This document shows, piece by piece, positions 52,645-63,508 of a DNA stretch of 64,000 nt. The stretch comes from [Clostridium] fimetarium (GTDB lineage: Bacteria; Bacillota; Clostridia; Lachnospirales; Lachnospiraceae). The DNA is taken from contig NZ_FOJI01000008.1 in NCBI RefSeq assembly GCF_900111235.1, positions 1 to 64,000 of the forward strand, given 5' to 3'. The notes under the pieces were generated by a model. The model was not told the origin of the DNA. It did no database searches and saw only the letters and a program-made list of their open reading frames with translations. Positions within the stretch are counted from its first letter, which is position 1. Every line of letters starts with the position of its first letter. Made by a program: the position numbers and the translations under genes.

Positions 52645-55600
52645 CTATCCCATAAGAACTTCAACAACATGATCTCTTCCATCATTTATAAGGTCAAAAC
52701 CATTTCCTTCTAATGTTTTACCATCTATAGTTATTTTCTTAACGCCTCTACATACCCCTTCAGGATTGCTAACTTTAATCTCATAAGTTGCAGTGTGAAA
52801 TTGATATTTCATTGAATATTCATTCCATTTGCTTGGGATACATGGGTCTACTATAACTGAATCACCATTTCTTTGAAATCCTAGAATATACTCAGAACCT
52901 GCCTGATACATCCAACCCGCAGAGCCTGTATACCACGACCATCCACCTCTTCCCATATGTGGGTGAACAGCATAAACATCCGCTGACATCACATAAGGTT
53001 CTACCTTATATTGGAAATATTCTCTAAGATCATTGGCATGGCTGATTGGATTAATGAGTTCAAACAGTTCTCCTGCTTTATCTCCATCACCCAATTTTGC
53101 AAATGCAATTACTGTCCACGCTGCCGCATGGGTGTACTGTCCTCCATTTTCTCTAACACCTGGAACATATCCTTTTATATAACCAGGTTCTAAATCACCT
53201 TTATCAAATGGGGGCGAAAGAAGTTTTATTATACCTTCCTCCCTATTTATCAGGTATTCTTCAAGTGAATTCATTGCCTGCATTGATCTTCTGGGTTCTC
53301 CTTCACCTGAAATTACAGACCAGGTTTGCGCAATTGAATCGATTTTGCATTCAATATTTTTTTCTGATCCCAGTATCTGTCCATTGTCAAAATATGCCCT
53401 ACGATACCAATTTCCATCCCATGCATTTTCAATCGCTTGTGTAACTTTATTTCTAATTTCATTATATTTTTCAGCTCTTTCAGTATCTCCCATTTTGGTG
53501 CATATTGGAGCTATTATTTTAAGAACTGAAACTAAAAACCAACCTAACCAAACACTTTCACCAAAACCTTTGTCTCCGACGGTATTCATTCCATCATTCC
53601 AATCTCCTGTACCCATAAGTGGAAGGCCATGCTTGCCGAACTTCAAAGATGCATCAACAGCCCGCAAACAATGTTCATATAAAGAAGCTGTATCTAATGA
53701 AACATTCGATTTTCCATATCTTTCTGATTCATTTTCCATCAAAGGAGCCTCTTCTAGAAACGTAACCTGTTCTTCTAAAATGTCTTCATCTCCTGTTAAT
53801 CTTATATATTCAGCGGTCACATAAGGCAACCATAATAAATCATCCGAACAGCGGGTACGAATACCCTTTTCTTGTGGTGCATGCCACCAATGTTGGACAT
53901 CGCCCTGTGTAAACTGATGTTTTGCATGCAAAAGAATTTGTTCACGAGCAATTTCGGGCCATATTCCTGCAATAGACAAGCAATCTTGAAGCTGATCTCT
54001 AAACCCGAAAGCTCCACCTGCCTGATAAAATCCAGACCGTGCCCACAATCTACATGATAGTATTTGATATAAAAGCCATCCATTTAGCATTATATCCATT
54101 GAACAGTCAGGAGTTTTAAACTGTAAAACATTCATCTTATCCTTCCAGTTTTGTTTAACTTCTATTAAAGCTTCTGTTGCCTTTTCTGCTTTTGTGTACC
54201 GTTGTATAAGTTCGTTCGCCTTAAAAATATCTGAAGTCATTCCTAGAAGGAATATGATATCACGGCTTTCACCAGGTTCTAAGGTAATCTTTACCTGAAT
54301 TGCACAGCATGGATCCATACCTATGCCGGTTTCTCCAGATAATCCCTTTCGTGCTAGACACTCAGGTTCACTCATATCGCCATTTCCAAAGAATTCTTTT
54401 CGATTCCCTGTGACTGAGCGTTTTGTGATTGAACTATCTACAAAACAAATTCTTCCTCCAAAATCTTCGTTGTATGGATTCTCTATTAGAAATGCGCCCG
54501 ATTCTCCAATACTAGTTTTAATATGCATGGCAGTGCCTTGATCACTTACACCTAGTATCGGTCTCACATAATACGTCAGTGTTAAATTCCTTGCAATTTT
54601 TGATTTATTTGTGAGATTTGCTATAGTTATCTTAATCGGATCATTTACTGGCACGAACTGTGTCAGACGCTGTTCAATTCCATGACTTATATGTTCAAAT
54701 ATTGAATATCCAAATCCATGTTTTATTGTATATGGTTCACTTTCTCTTATCGGTAAAGCCGTAGCCGTCCAATTATTTCCTGTTTCATCATCACTAATAT
54801 ATAGGGCTTCACCAGGACCATCCGATACTACATCGTAAGAACATGGTGTCAGTTTATTTTCACGACTATTTTGATTCCAAGTGTAGCCCGAACCTGATTC
54901 AGAAACAACAAATCCAAATTCAGGATTCGCAATTACATTTACCCATGGAGCTGGGGTATGATGTTCTCCTTCCAGTTTTATGATATATTCATCACCATCT
55001 AAGTTAAATCCGCCTAATCCATTGAAGTATATAAGTTCTTGCTCCTCTAGAACAGTTTTCTCAAATTCCGCTTCTTGACCATTGAACTCCTTTACACCTG
55101 GTAGCATCATAACATTTTTCTTATCCACTTGCGCTTCTATGGTATCCTCGTCGCCGACTAATACGATTCGGGCAACCGCATAGAGAAGATTTACATCTTC
55201 CGGCTGCATTTTATTTTTCTCAAGCATATAAATATCCTCAGGATTTTCAATTATATTATGTGTCTGACTTGATAGCACAATGTCTGATATCAATGATTGC
55301 AGTGGAGATGAATAACTATTTTCCTCCTCATTCAATATAACCAAATCTACTTTCAAATCAATTGAACGCCAATATTCATGTGCTTTTAATACTTGATAAA
55401 GTATTTTTACCTTATTGGAACTTTTTAATACAACTAGTACAATCGGTATATCACCTGAAATACTATATTTCCAAAGTGAAGATTGACCTTTTGAATTTTT
55501 CAAAATAAAATCTTCATATATTTTTTTCATAGGACTAATAAACAAAATATGTGAAATCAAGTTCTGATATAATTCAATTTCTGTAATTGACATATTTAGA

Positions 55601-58600
55601 TACTTCGTCTCAATTTGACTTCTTGTTAGTGCAAGTCTAAATGCGCCTTCAATTGCATCTGCACTTGCATATTTGTCTACTAACAACATCAGTGTTTCAT
55701 TGCTTTCAGCCACTACTGACACAAATGAAAGTTTAACTGTCTTACCTGGTTCAACCTTAACTTTCACACGCATACACATCACTGGATCCAACACTGGACC
55801 TACTGAATTCATAAGAGGTCTGTTTCTTCCTATCGATATTGGATGTTTCGCTGTATTACCTCGTCCTATCATCTGCATCCTATCCGTCACGAATTGAATG
55901 TTTTTAACGATTCCACCTTCTTGAATCACAGAATTTGCAATCCAAAATCCTTCCTCCGTTTCAGCTCTTGTACGTCTTTTTGCAATTATACAGCCTTTTT
56001 CTTGATTAAATTCTGTTTCAATAAAAAGATTACTAAAAATTGGCTGTGCTATATCTGCAGCCTGTGGAGCTAGTACTACTTCAAAATAACTTGTAAGTTC
56101 AATCTCGCAGGTCTTTTTCCCATTATTCTTAAGTGAAATCCTCCTAATCTCAGAATCATCTCCAGATGCAACTACTACTTCTGTCATTGTTTCAATTTCT
56201 CTATCCTGACGCTTAAATGTTATTTTTTCTGGTTGAAATATAACTTCATATTTATCAGGGAGAACATTCAAAGGTGCATACGTTGCAGACCAAATGTAAT
56301 CTGTCGATACGTTCCTTAGATAAAAAAAGGTTCCAAATGAATCAAGCGTACTATCTTCTCTCCAACGAGTTATTTCCGCCATTTTGTTTTTGCTGTATCC
56401 TGTTCCTCTATCTGTAATCATAACAGAATAGTTTCCGTTCGTTAGAATATGAGCTTTTGGCAATACTGGATTAGGACTATCAAAACTACGTATTGTGGAT
56501 TGTTCATTAAAAATCACCTCTTTAAACTGTGGGACTTTTTCTTTATTTGTCTTTACAAACACAATGTCTGATGGTACCTTTTCCTTAAGCAGAAGGCGCG
56601 CTGCATTCATAGCCGGATCCAAATGAAAGCGTTTTTGCATAATATTTTTGTTTATAAAATTGTTAAGTGAAATCAAACTTAACCCTTGGTGATGTGCCAT
56701 ATAGCTCTTTACAATCGTTCGCTTATTTTCATGCCTCAACCTTGCTGGCGTATAATCCGCAGCTTCAAAGAATCCATAAGGACCCTCTATTCCTTCAGCT
56801 TTTAAATGTTTGATATTCGAAATCGCACCTTGTGGATCAACTAAAAGTGCTAAGAAGGTGGCATAAGGTGCTGCAACTGCATCTTCTATCATTCCTCTTT
56901 TTAAAGCAATCGATGGAACACCAATAGCCTTATACTGGTAATTATTTTTCAAGTCCAACATATTATATTGCGATTCTGAAGTACCCCATGGCATATTTCT
57001 TTCTTTACCATATTTTTTTTGACATTTAATGACGAAGGAATATGTTTCATCTAATAACGTATTTTTATATGTTTTCATAATCAAAAGTGGCATCAGATAT
57101 TCGAACATCGTTCCCGTCCAAGATACTAATCCCTTATAACTGTCTACAACCGTAAGTGATCGGCCAAGTTTAAACCAATGAGATGCAGGAATTTCTCCTC
57201 TTGCAATCGTTATATAACTTACCTGTCTCGCTTCCGAAGCGAGCAAATCATAATACGAGTTGGTAAGTTTATTTTCTTCAATATTATATCCAATAGAAAA
57301 TAAATGTTTCTTTTCAACATATAATGGCAAAAATACAGTATTATCAGACAGATTGTCAATTCTTCCAATTAATTCTAAATAATTTTTTATAAATTGTTCA
57401 GAAGCTTCCGTCGTTCTAATCAATAATCTACTTATCTGTTTAAGCCAATCTAATGCACCATTTCCGTTATAACCCTCACTTACTTGAATTTTCGCAATTA
57501 GTTCATTTGACAAACTGAGTGCTTGTGTACAATCAAATGGCAGATCTTTAATACTCCTATTTTGTAAAAGTATATCAATAAGCTTATTAACTTCTAAATA
57601 ATTTTCATATTCGGATCTTTTAAATTCCATTGGGACTTTTTCCATCAAATCAAGCCATGGCATCCATTTCGTCACTTCTTTTTTTAACTTCAATAACATG
57701 CTTTCGAATTTTGACTTCCATACATCATTTTTAATATTAACCAATTCTTCTTCATTCATTAAATCATCAAGAAGTTGATTCCAAGTAGTCACATTTACAT
57801 GATTTTGGCAATCAAATATAATTTTTGCATCATCTTCATTCCCTGCACAATACAGGGTATCTCGAATTCCATTAAAATAGCAACTATCTACGATAGGCTT
57901 TCCAAGTATCTCTTTCATACCCTCTCGTAACGTAATTAAATAACTAATGAGATTTCCACTATCCACTGTTGAAATATATCTGGGTTTTAGTGGAATTAAA
58001 GTTCTTGTATCATACCAATTATATAGATGTCCATTCCATTTTTCTAATCGTTCAATAGTGGAAACCGTTTTTTCTATTAGATCAGTCATTTCACAACTTC
58101 CGATATATCCCAAATCTCTTGCTGTTAAAGTTGCAAGCAGTCCCAATCCGATATTTGTTGGTGACGTTCTTGCTGCGATACCTTTTGGTGGGTCCACCTG
58201 GTAATTGTCAGGTGCCAGATAATGATTTCCTGAATTTGAAAATTCTTCGAAATACCTCCATGTTTTTCTTGCGATTTTCCCCAATTCATACATATCAGTT
58301 TGCGAAATATTATCGGGTTTCTCCTTTATATCTTTACTAATCCAATACGCAATGAAAGGCGAGCTTGCCCAAAGGACAAAAAGGAATAGGCCAATTGGTA
58401 TCGCTTCAGGTTTAAAAACAATTGCAACAAAAAGAATGAGAGGCGAAACTATAATCGAAACTTTCATCATCCATATATAACTTTTGAGAGAGTTCTTGTT
58501 TGTTTTCTCTACATTATCTGAGGTTTGCCATTCTAGTAAGTTCTTTTTTGTAATAATAACACGGTACAAAGTCACAATAATTGACTTGCACATAAGCCAC

Positions 58601-61377
58601 GCTTCAAATGGTGAAAAGGTCAAAGTCAATAATGCCTGTAGAAGTGCCGCTTTTACTCCAGCTATAACCGGCACATAATGTTTACTACTTACATTTCCCA
58701 GTTCTCCTGCAAATATATATCCGATTGCCTCAATTATAAAAGGAAATGCCAACGAAACGACAAAAATGCCAATCCAAAAATACATACTTCCAGGTAGCAC
58801 ACAAAATCCCAAGGCAAGCATGATAAAGAGTGTTGGCGCTACAAGACTTCTTCTAAGATTATCAAATATTTTCCATCTAGAAAGTAACGTTAGCGGATTA
58901 GTCGACATTTTTTTAATACGATTTGAAAGCTTACCAAAAAGAAGTGGAAATAATTGCCAATCGCCTCTTGCCCAACGATGCATTCTTTCAGAATACGAAT
59001 TATACCTAGAAGGAAATGAGTCAATTAATTTAAGGTCACCAACCAAACCTGTTTTCATATATGACCCCTCAAGCAAATCATGGCTTAATACTGAGTTGTC
59101 AGGGACAATATTTGTCATAACTTCTTGAAATACATGCAAATCATAAATTCCTTTTCCTGTATAAATGCCTTCACCAAATAAGTCCTGATATACATCTGAA
59201 ATAGCATTGGCATAAGGATCAATACCTTCTTGCCCAGTGAAAATGCGTGAAAAAATTGAAGAGTTAGAACTCTCAACATCAACGTCCACCCTTGGTTGCA
59301 TAATACCATAGCCTTCAGTAACAATTCCTTTTTTACTATCTACAATTGGCCTGTTTAGTGGATGTGACATCGTTCCTATCATTTTTTTGGCCATACCCAT
59401 TGGAAGAATTGTATCACTATCTAAAGTGATAATATATTTTACATTTGAGAATGGGGGGTTTTTGCATGAAGAGTAAATAAAGCTTGTGTCCAATGACCCA
59501 AGAACTAGCTCATTGAATTCCATCAATGCTCCTCTTTTTCGTTCCCATCCAATCCATTTATTATTACTTTTATTAAATTGACTAGCCCTGTGGAAAAAAT
59601 AGAATTTATCAGTCCCTGTTTTAGAATACTTTATATTCAGTTCTTCTATGCCACTCATAGCAGCTTCTATTATTTTTGTGTCGTTCTCTATAACCGATAC
59701 TTTTGAATCTGCAAATGCTCCAACCAACGTAAAAAACAGATTATCTTCTCTATTTGACAGATAATGTCCTTCCAATATAGCTAACATTTCTTTGACACGT
59801 ACTACATCTGGTAGCAATGTTGGTACAACGACAATCGTACTTAAGTTCTCAGGGATCCCATCCTTTAACTCCATTCTTGGAAATATAGCTGGTTTTAAAC
59901 ATTTACATACAATTAAATTTACTGCATTAACTGCAATCTCTGATGCAGGAATAAGGACACAAAACCCTGCTAATATAACTATAGGAAGAGAATGAAACCC
60001 ATCAGATAGAATAGAATACTCTATCGCAAAATAAACAAGGAGTATTGTCAACAAGGAGATTGAACCCAGATACAACCACGTTGAATATTTTTTAAATATA
60101 TTATCTCTTTCTGGTTTGAACTTATTTATAGGTTCTAGCATTTTTTTTAGTTTTTCGCGGCCTGGTCCTAGCAAATAGTATCCCACATGCCATTCACGGC
60201 TAATCTCTTGGCTTTCCAGACTGTCTGCTCTGTTTTCGTATGCACCTTTGGCAAGCTTAATGGCTACTCTTGCAATATGGATTTCTGACATTCTGTATTT
60301 ATGCGCAAGCTCCTCAGCTTTCCCGATATAATTCATTCGAGTAAAATAATCCATAGACTGATATGTTCCATCTGGATCCCCTTTTAAAATCTGATCCACG
60401 AAGCTTAAATCCTCAAACATATCCTCCCAATCTAATGTAGAGAAATAATGAAGGCTAGTAATGCTGTTACTCATTGAAATTGTAATATCCGACTGTGCGC
60501 TATGTTCCTCCTGCGCAATATTCTCAGTACTAATACCTAGTTTAGCTAATTGGATATCCATTGTTTTTAAGACTTCTGCATAAATTCGTCCTGATTTTCT
60601 CAAACGATAGACCAAATGCTCGACAAACGAACGATTTTCTAAATCGACTGATTTCAAACTATTCTTGAATAACTTTATAGCTTTATTTGTGTCTATGCTA
60701 TCATTAGAACTCCAAGTTTCAAAGTTTTCATCCGCTTTATGCCACTGATTTTGTGTTTGTTTAATATTCTCGCAAACATTCCTGATATTCTCTATAATCG
60801 CAAGCCTTATCACCAACGGCAATGCTTGTATCTCCCTATCAAAAAGGACACTATGTGACTGATAAGCCTTCAAATAATCCGAAAGTATTTTTTCATCCAT
60901 TTGCCCGTTTGTATGTGCAACGAGTTCAAGAACAACATCAAATATTCTTGCATACCCAACTAATGGCCCTGATTGCAGAGCTGGAAGTTGCGAATAACTT
61001 TTTCGATTCAGGTCTCTCCTAAGTCCTTTTACCTGTTCTTCAATCACATAGAAGTTATCTAATAGCCATTCCGCTGCTGATGGAACGGCATATTTTTTTT
61101 GTATATCTTCATTCAGTTCCTTATATACAGTAAGTATAAAATTATAATTACTATTCATCCTTGTCATCGGCCAAGATGACTTTTTTTTATTTCCAAAAAC
61201 AGAATGCCCCATTGCTATACTTTTTGCATGATATTCAAGTTCTTCACTTGAAAGTGAAGCATCATGAACGTTTATTTTACTATTCGATTTTAATTTTAAT
61301 AAAATCAACAAAAGACATATGACTGCTAAGACAATCAGTACAATTCCTTCAATAAAAACTTTATCATAAACACTCAT
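52645..61377 (-). CDS. Cyclic beta-1,2-glucan synthase (GT84-glycoamylase-GH94)
   Basis: The 2910-residue protein starts with a membrane helix and has further clusters of helices near 420-490 and 830-1010. Between them is the GT84 glycosyltransferase, with TLDSDTILPMGMAKKM as DxD, GEGIYTGKGIYD and LSHDLLEGS, then RWARGDWQL. A glycoamylase-type domain follows (SWTGTMFEYLMPLLIMKTYK, PWGTSESQYN). Two beta-sandwich regions and a GH94 phosphorylase domain end the protein (GFRDQLQDCLSI, QHWWHAPQEKGIRTRCSDD, GTGDWNDGMN). In NdvB/Cgs proteins GT84 makes beta-1,2-glucan from UDP-glucose, the middle part cyclises it, and GH94 trims length. It is membrane-bound and has AAGGAG before ATG. Confidence 0.93.
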   Translation of the reverse strand: MSVYDKVFIEGIVLIVLAVICLLLILLKLKSNSKINVHDASLSSEELEYHAKSIAMGHSVFGNKKKSSWPMTRMNSNYNFILTVYKELNEDIQKKYAVPSAAEWLLDNFYVIEEQVKGLRRDLNRKSYSQLPALQSGPLVGYARIFDVVLELVAHTNGQMDEKILSDYLKAYQSHSVLFDREIQALPLVIRLAIIENIRNVCENIKQTQNQWHKADENFETWSSNDSIDTNKAIKLFKNSLKSVDLENRSFVEHLVYRLRKSGRIYAEVLKTMDIQLAKLGISTENIAQEEHSAQSDITISMSNSITSLHYFSTLDWEDMFEDLSFVDQILKGDPDGTYQSMDYFTRMNYIGKAEELAHKYRMSEIHIARVAIKLAKGAYENRADSLESQEISREWHVGYYLLGPGREKLKKMLEPINKFKPERDNIFKKYSTWLYLGSISLLTILLVYFAIEYSILSDGFHSLPIVILAGFCVLIPASEIAVNAVNLIVCKCLKPAIFPRMELKDGIPENLSTIVVVPTLLPDVVRVKEMLAILEGHYLSNREDNLFFTLVGAFADSKVSVIENDTKIIEAAMSGIEELNIKYSKTGTDKFYFFHRASQFNKSNNKWIGWERKRGALMEFNELVLGSLDTSFIYSSCKNPPFSNVKYIITLDSDTILPMGMAKKMIGTMSHPLNRPIVDSKKGIVTEGYGIMQPRVDVDVESSNSSIFSRIFTGQEGIDPYANAISDVYQDLFGEGIYTGKGIYDLHVFQEVMTNIVPDNSVLSHDLLEGSYMKTGLVGDLKLIDSFPSRYNSYSERMHRWARGDWQLFPLLFGKLSNRIKKMSTNPLTLLSRWKIFDNLRRSLVAPTLFIMLALGFCVLPGSMYFWIGIFVVSLAFPFIIEAIGYIFAGELGNVSSKHYVPVIAGVKAALLQALLTLTFSPFEAWLMCKSIIVTLYRVIITKKNLLEWQTSDNVEKTNKNSLKSYIWMMKVSIIVSPLILFVAIVFKPEAIPIGLFLFVLWASSPFIAYWISKDIKEKPDNISQTDMYELGKIARKTWRYFEEFSNSGNHYLAPDNYQVDPPKGIAARTSPTNIGLGLLATLTARDLGYIGSCEMTDLIEKTVSTIERLEKWNGHLYNWYDTRTLIPLKPRYISTVDSGNLISYLITLREGMKEILGKPIVDSCYFNGIRDTLYCAGNEDDAKIIFDCQNHVNVTTWNQLLDDLMNEEELVNIKNDVWKSKFESMLLKLKKEVTKWMPWLDLMEKVPMEFKRSEYENYLEVNKLIDILLQNRSIKDLPFDCTQALSLSNELIAKIQVSEGYNGNGALDWLKQISRLLIRTTEASEQFIKNYLELIGRIDNLSDNTVFLPLYVEKKHLFSIGYNIEENKLTNSYYDLLASEARQVSYITIARGEIPASHWFKLGRSLTVVDSYKGLVSWTGTMFEYLMPLLIMKTYKNTLLDETYSFVIKCQKKYGKERNMPWGTSESQYNMLDLKNNYQYKAIGVPSIALKRGMIEDAVAAPYATFLALLVDPQGAISNIKHLKAEGIEGPYGFFEAADYTPARLRHENKRTIVKSYMAHHQGLSLISLNNFINKNIMQKRFHLDPAMNAARLLLKEKVPSDIVFVKTNKEKVPQFKEVIFNEQSTIRSFDSPNPVLPKAHILTNGNYSVMITDRGTGYSKNKMAEITRWREDSTLDSFGTFFYLRNVSTDYIWSATYAPLNVLPDKYEVIFQPEKITFKRQDREIETMTEVVVASGDDSEIRRISLKNNGKKTCEIELTSYFEVVLAPQAADIAQPIFSNLFIETEFNQEKGCIIAKRRTRAETEEGFWIANSVIQEGGIVKNIQFVTDRMQMIGRGNTAKHPISIGRNRPLMNSVGPVLDPVMCMRVKVKVEPGKTVKLSFVSVVAESNETLMLLVDKYASADAIEGAFRLALTRSQIETKYLNMSITEIELYQNLISHILFISPMKKIYEDFILKNSKGQSSLWKYSISGDIPIVLVVLKSSNKVKILYQVLKAHEYWRSIDLKVDLVILNEEENSYSSPLQSLISDIVLSSQTHNIIENPEDIYMLEKNKMQPEDVNLLYAVARIVLVGDEDTIEAQVDKKNVMMLPGVKEFNGQEAEFEKTVLEEQELIYFNGLGGFNLDGDEYIIKLEGEHHTPAPWVNVIANPEFGFVVSESGSGYTWNQNSRENKLTPCSYDVVSDGPGEALYISDDETGNNWTATALPIRESEPYTIKHGFGYSIFEHISHGIEQRLTQFVPVNDPIKITIANLTNKSKIARNLTLTYYVRPILGVSDQGTAMHIKTSIGESGAFLIENPYNEDFGGRICFVDSSITKRSVTGNRKEFFGNGDMSEPECLARKGLSGETGIGMDPCCAIQVKITLEPGESRDIIFLLGMTSDIFKANELIQRYTKAEKATEALIEVKQNWKDKMNVLQFKTPDCSMDIMLNGWLLYQILSCRLWARSGFYQAGGAFGFRDQLQDCLSIAGIWPEIAREQILLHAKHQFTQGDVQHWWHAPQEKGIRTRCSDDLLWLPYVTAEYIRLTGDEDILEEQVTFLEEAPLMENESERYGKSNVSLDTASLYEHCLRAVDASLKFGKHGLPLMGTGDWNDGMNTVGDKGFGESVWLGWFLVSVLKIIAPICTKMGDTERAEKYNEIRNKVTQAIENAWDGNWYRRAYFDNGQILGSEKNIECKIDSIAQTWSVISGEGEPRRSMQAMNSLEEYLINREEGIIKLLSPPFDKGDLEPGYIKGYVPGVRENGGQYTHAAAWTVIAFAKLGDGDKAGELFELINPISHANDLREYFQYKVEPYVMSADVYAVHPHMGRGGWSWYTGSAGWMYQAGSEYILGFQRNGDSVIVDPCIPSKWNEYSMKYQFHTATYEIKVSNPEGVCRGVKKITIDGKTLEGNGFDLINDGRDHVVEVLMG

Positions 61378-61610
61378 TTCAGTCTCCTTTTCGTAGTTAT
61401 TTTAAATATCTTTTTCTTTAAATTTCACTTTCATTTTCTGCGACAGTAATAATTAAGTTGAAGTTAAATTCAGATAATATTTAACTTCTTATATAATTAT
61501 AACACAATTTGGTATCTTTTTCATGTAAATTCAGAATACATGCATGTATTGCAAGATATTATTATTTATTTATCTTCTTTGATATCTTCCATAATCAATA
61601 TCCAGCCAAT

Positions 61611-61657
61611 AAAAAAAGACTATTTGATTTTCAAATTACTTGAAAACAAATGGTCTT
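61611..61657 (-). terminator. Terminator after the YkuD-like gene
   Basis: AAAGACCATTTG and CAAATAGTCTTT arms with inner TTTTCAA/TTGAAAA form a long stem. On the minus strand TTTTTTTATT follows. It lies 26 bases past the gene's stop. The rest of 61378-61682 shows no gene. Confidence 0.85.
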
Positions 61658-61682
61658 TGTTTAATTATTCCTATATATTTAA

Positions 61683-62624
61683 TTAATATACTGTTATAAC
61701 ACTATTGTATGCAATGATTGTCCCAAACGTATCCATTAAGTTGTATGTGATTGTATATCTACCAGCCACTGCAGTATTTACACTGCCACTTATAGAAATA
61801 TAACTGGTAATGTCGTTACCATCCAAATCAACAGCATAAATGCCTTCCCAAAGGTTAATGGACGCTCCTACTGCAACTTGTTTATCTTTTACTCCTTGCA
61901 AATAATCGATTTTGTGTTGCACAATCTTATTGGTTGTTCCACCATCTGTGGGGTCATAACCAGTCCCAAATGGAAGAGTAACTTTATCCGCAATCGCAAT
62001 TGCAGGTTCCTCTGCTGGATTTTCATATACCTCTACTACGGTTTCATTTATACAATTCTCATATATCCATTTGGAATCAGCTACCGTTAAATATATTGAG
62101 CCAATTGATGCTGCACTTCCTAACTTATTATAGGCGTCCGTAATTAACGAGGAACTTTTTTGACTACTATATGGTACTGAATGAATATAAAATGTGGGAC
62201 CAATTCTTGACGTATATTGCGCATATTGATTCGTATCTAACATTCTCCACACAAACTTTTCGGAAATTTTATAACTGCCCATTGGCACATTTGAATTAAC
62301 TGCGCATCGAAATGTTTTAAAAGCGATTGCCTTTCCAGTATTATCAATTTTAAATATTGTAATAAAGTATTTACTCTTATTTATTTTGATTAGATAGGAA
62401 TTATTCTCTGCACTAAAATTAGTACTGCCAATTGTCCCATTTTCTGTTTCAATCGCAGCACTAGTATCTTCACTATTATATGTTTCTTGGGTACCTGGCA
62501 AATTAATATTTTTAAATGTAAAAAATATTATTATACCAAGTAGTAATAATATTGGTAGATATATCTTTGAATGGCTATTAAAAATCCATTTTTTTATATC
62601 ATTTCTCTTCGACTTATGATACAT
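61683..62624 (-). CDS. YkuD (L,D-transpeptidase)-fold protein lacking catalytic His and Cys
   Basis: The start MYHKSKRNDIKKW at 62624 follows AAGGA at eight bases; an ATG eight codons upstream has no site. The 313-residue protein has a membrane anchor helix (about 22-40), a YkuD domain (NSYLIKINKSKYFITIFKID, PMGSYKIS, GPTFYIHSVPYSS) and a C-terminal Ig-like domain (VDLDGNDITSYISISG). Where active enzymes have S-H-G-C-[IV]-R-[LM], this one reads SIGSIYL: His, Cys and Arg are all replaced. It is probably a cell-wall binding or structural protein rather than a cross-linking enzyme. Confidence 0.8.
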   Translation of the reverse strand: MYHKSKRNDIKKWIFNSHSKIYLPILLLLGIIIFFTFKNINLPGTQETYNSEDTSAAIETENGTIGSTNFSAENNSYLIKINKSKYFITIFKIDNTGKAIAFKTFRCAVNSNVPMGSYKISEKFVWRMLDTNQYAQYTSRIGPTFYIHSVPYSSQKSSSLITDAYNKLGSAASIGSIYLTVADSKWIYENCINETVVEVYENPAEEPAIAIADKVTLPFGTGYDPTDGGTTNKIVQHKIDYLQGVKDKQVAVGASINLWEGIYAVDLDGNDITSYISISGSVNTAVAGRYTITYNLMDTFGTIIAYNSVITVY

Positions 62625-62720
62625 ATTATATTTCCTTATTAAATTCATTAAATAAAATTATAAATAATTTTATTTTATAAATTGATTTATTGTTTGATTT
62701 TATATGGTTCAATATTAAAT

Positions 62721-63347
62721 TTAAAACTGTCGTTCTCTCATTTCAATAAATTTTTTAATCACTTCGATTGTACCATCAATTCCAAGTTTCCCACTATTCA
62801 AACACAGATCATATCCTTTGGCTTCGCCCCACTTCTTACTAGAATAATAATTATAGTAGCTTGCGCGACGTTTGTCAGTTTTCTGAATTAAATCAGCTGT
62901 CTTTGAATCATTTAGTTGATATATTCTCTTGATGCGATCAACTCTAGCAGATATATCGGAGGTTATCCATACACTGATTGCATGTGGATTACTTTCTAGT
63001 GCATAATCTGCACACCTACCAACGATTATACATGATTCTCTATCAGCTAGTTTTTTAATTGTTTCAAATTGTGCTAAAAACACTTTGTGATTAATTGGCA
63101 TATCGACATAAGATGTTGTGTATCCTAATGAATACGTGTCCATTACTAGGGAATACAAAAAGCTGTTTGTAGGTTTTTCATCATGATTAATAAATAGTTC
63201 TTCACATAAGCCACTATCCTTTGCTGCTAATGCTAACAATTCTTTATCGTAGCACTTAATTCCTAATTCCTCCGCAAGTTTCTGACCAATCTCGTGACCT
63301 CCACTACCGAATTCACGTCCTATCGTAATTACAGTTTTCTTATTCAT
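62721..63347 (-). CDS. Cytidylate kinase-like protein
   Basis: The 208-residue P-loop protein has VITIGREFGSGGHEIGQKLA (P-loop with Gly-Ser-Gly-Gly), KCYDKELL, CIIVGRCADYAL and a DKRRASYYNYYSSKKWGE lid. This is the cytidylate-kinase-like family of Firmicutes, distinct from CMP kinase. The substrate is unknown; a nucleotide or phosphorylated metabolite is likely. GGGGG precedes the ATG. It stands between the YkuD-like gene and serine dehydratase on the same strand. Confidence 0.88.
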   Translation of the reverse strand: MNKKTVITIGREFGSGGHEIGQKLAEELGIKCYDKELLALAAKDSGLCEELFINHDEKPTNSFLYSLVMDTYSLGYTTSYVDMPINHKVFLAQFETIKKLADRESCIIVGRCADYALESNPHAISVWITSDISARVDRIKRIYQLNDSKTADLIQKTDKRRASYYNYYSSKKWGEAKGYDLCLNSGKLGIDGTIEVIKKFIEMRERQF

Positions 63348-63508
63348 AATAGTACCCCCTTTGTATAAATATACAAGTTTATTATATGTACAGTATACAA
63401 CGATTAAACAGATATTTCCAGTTGTTTTTATGATTTACCAATAATTTCACATAGTTTTTGGTAAATGCATACAATTATCATCTTATAATTTCATATTTTG
63501 ACAATTTA

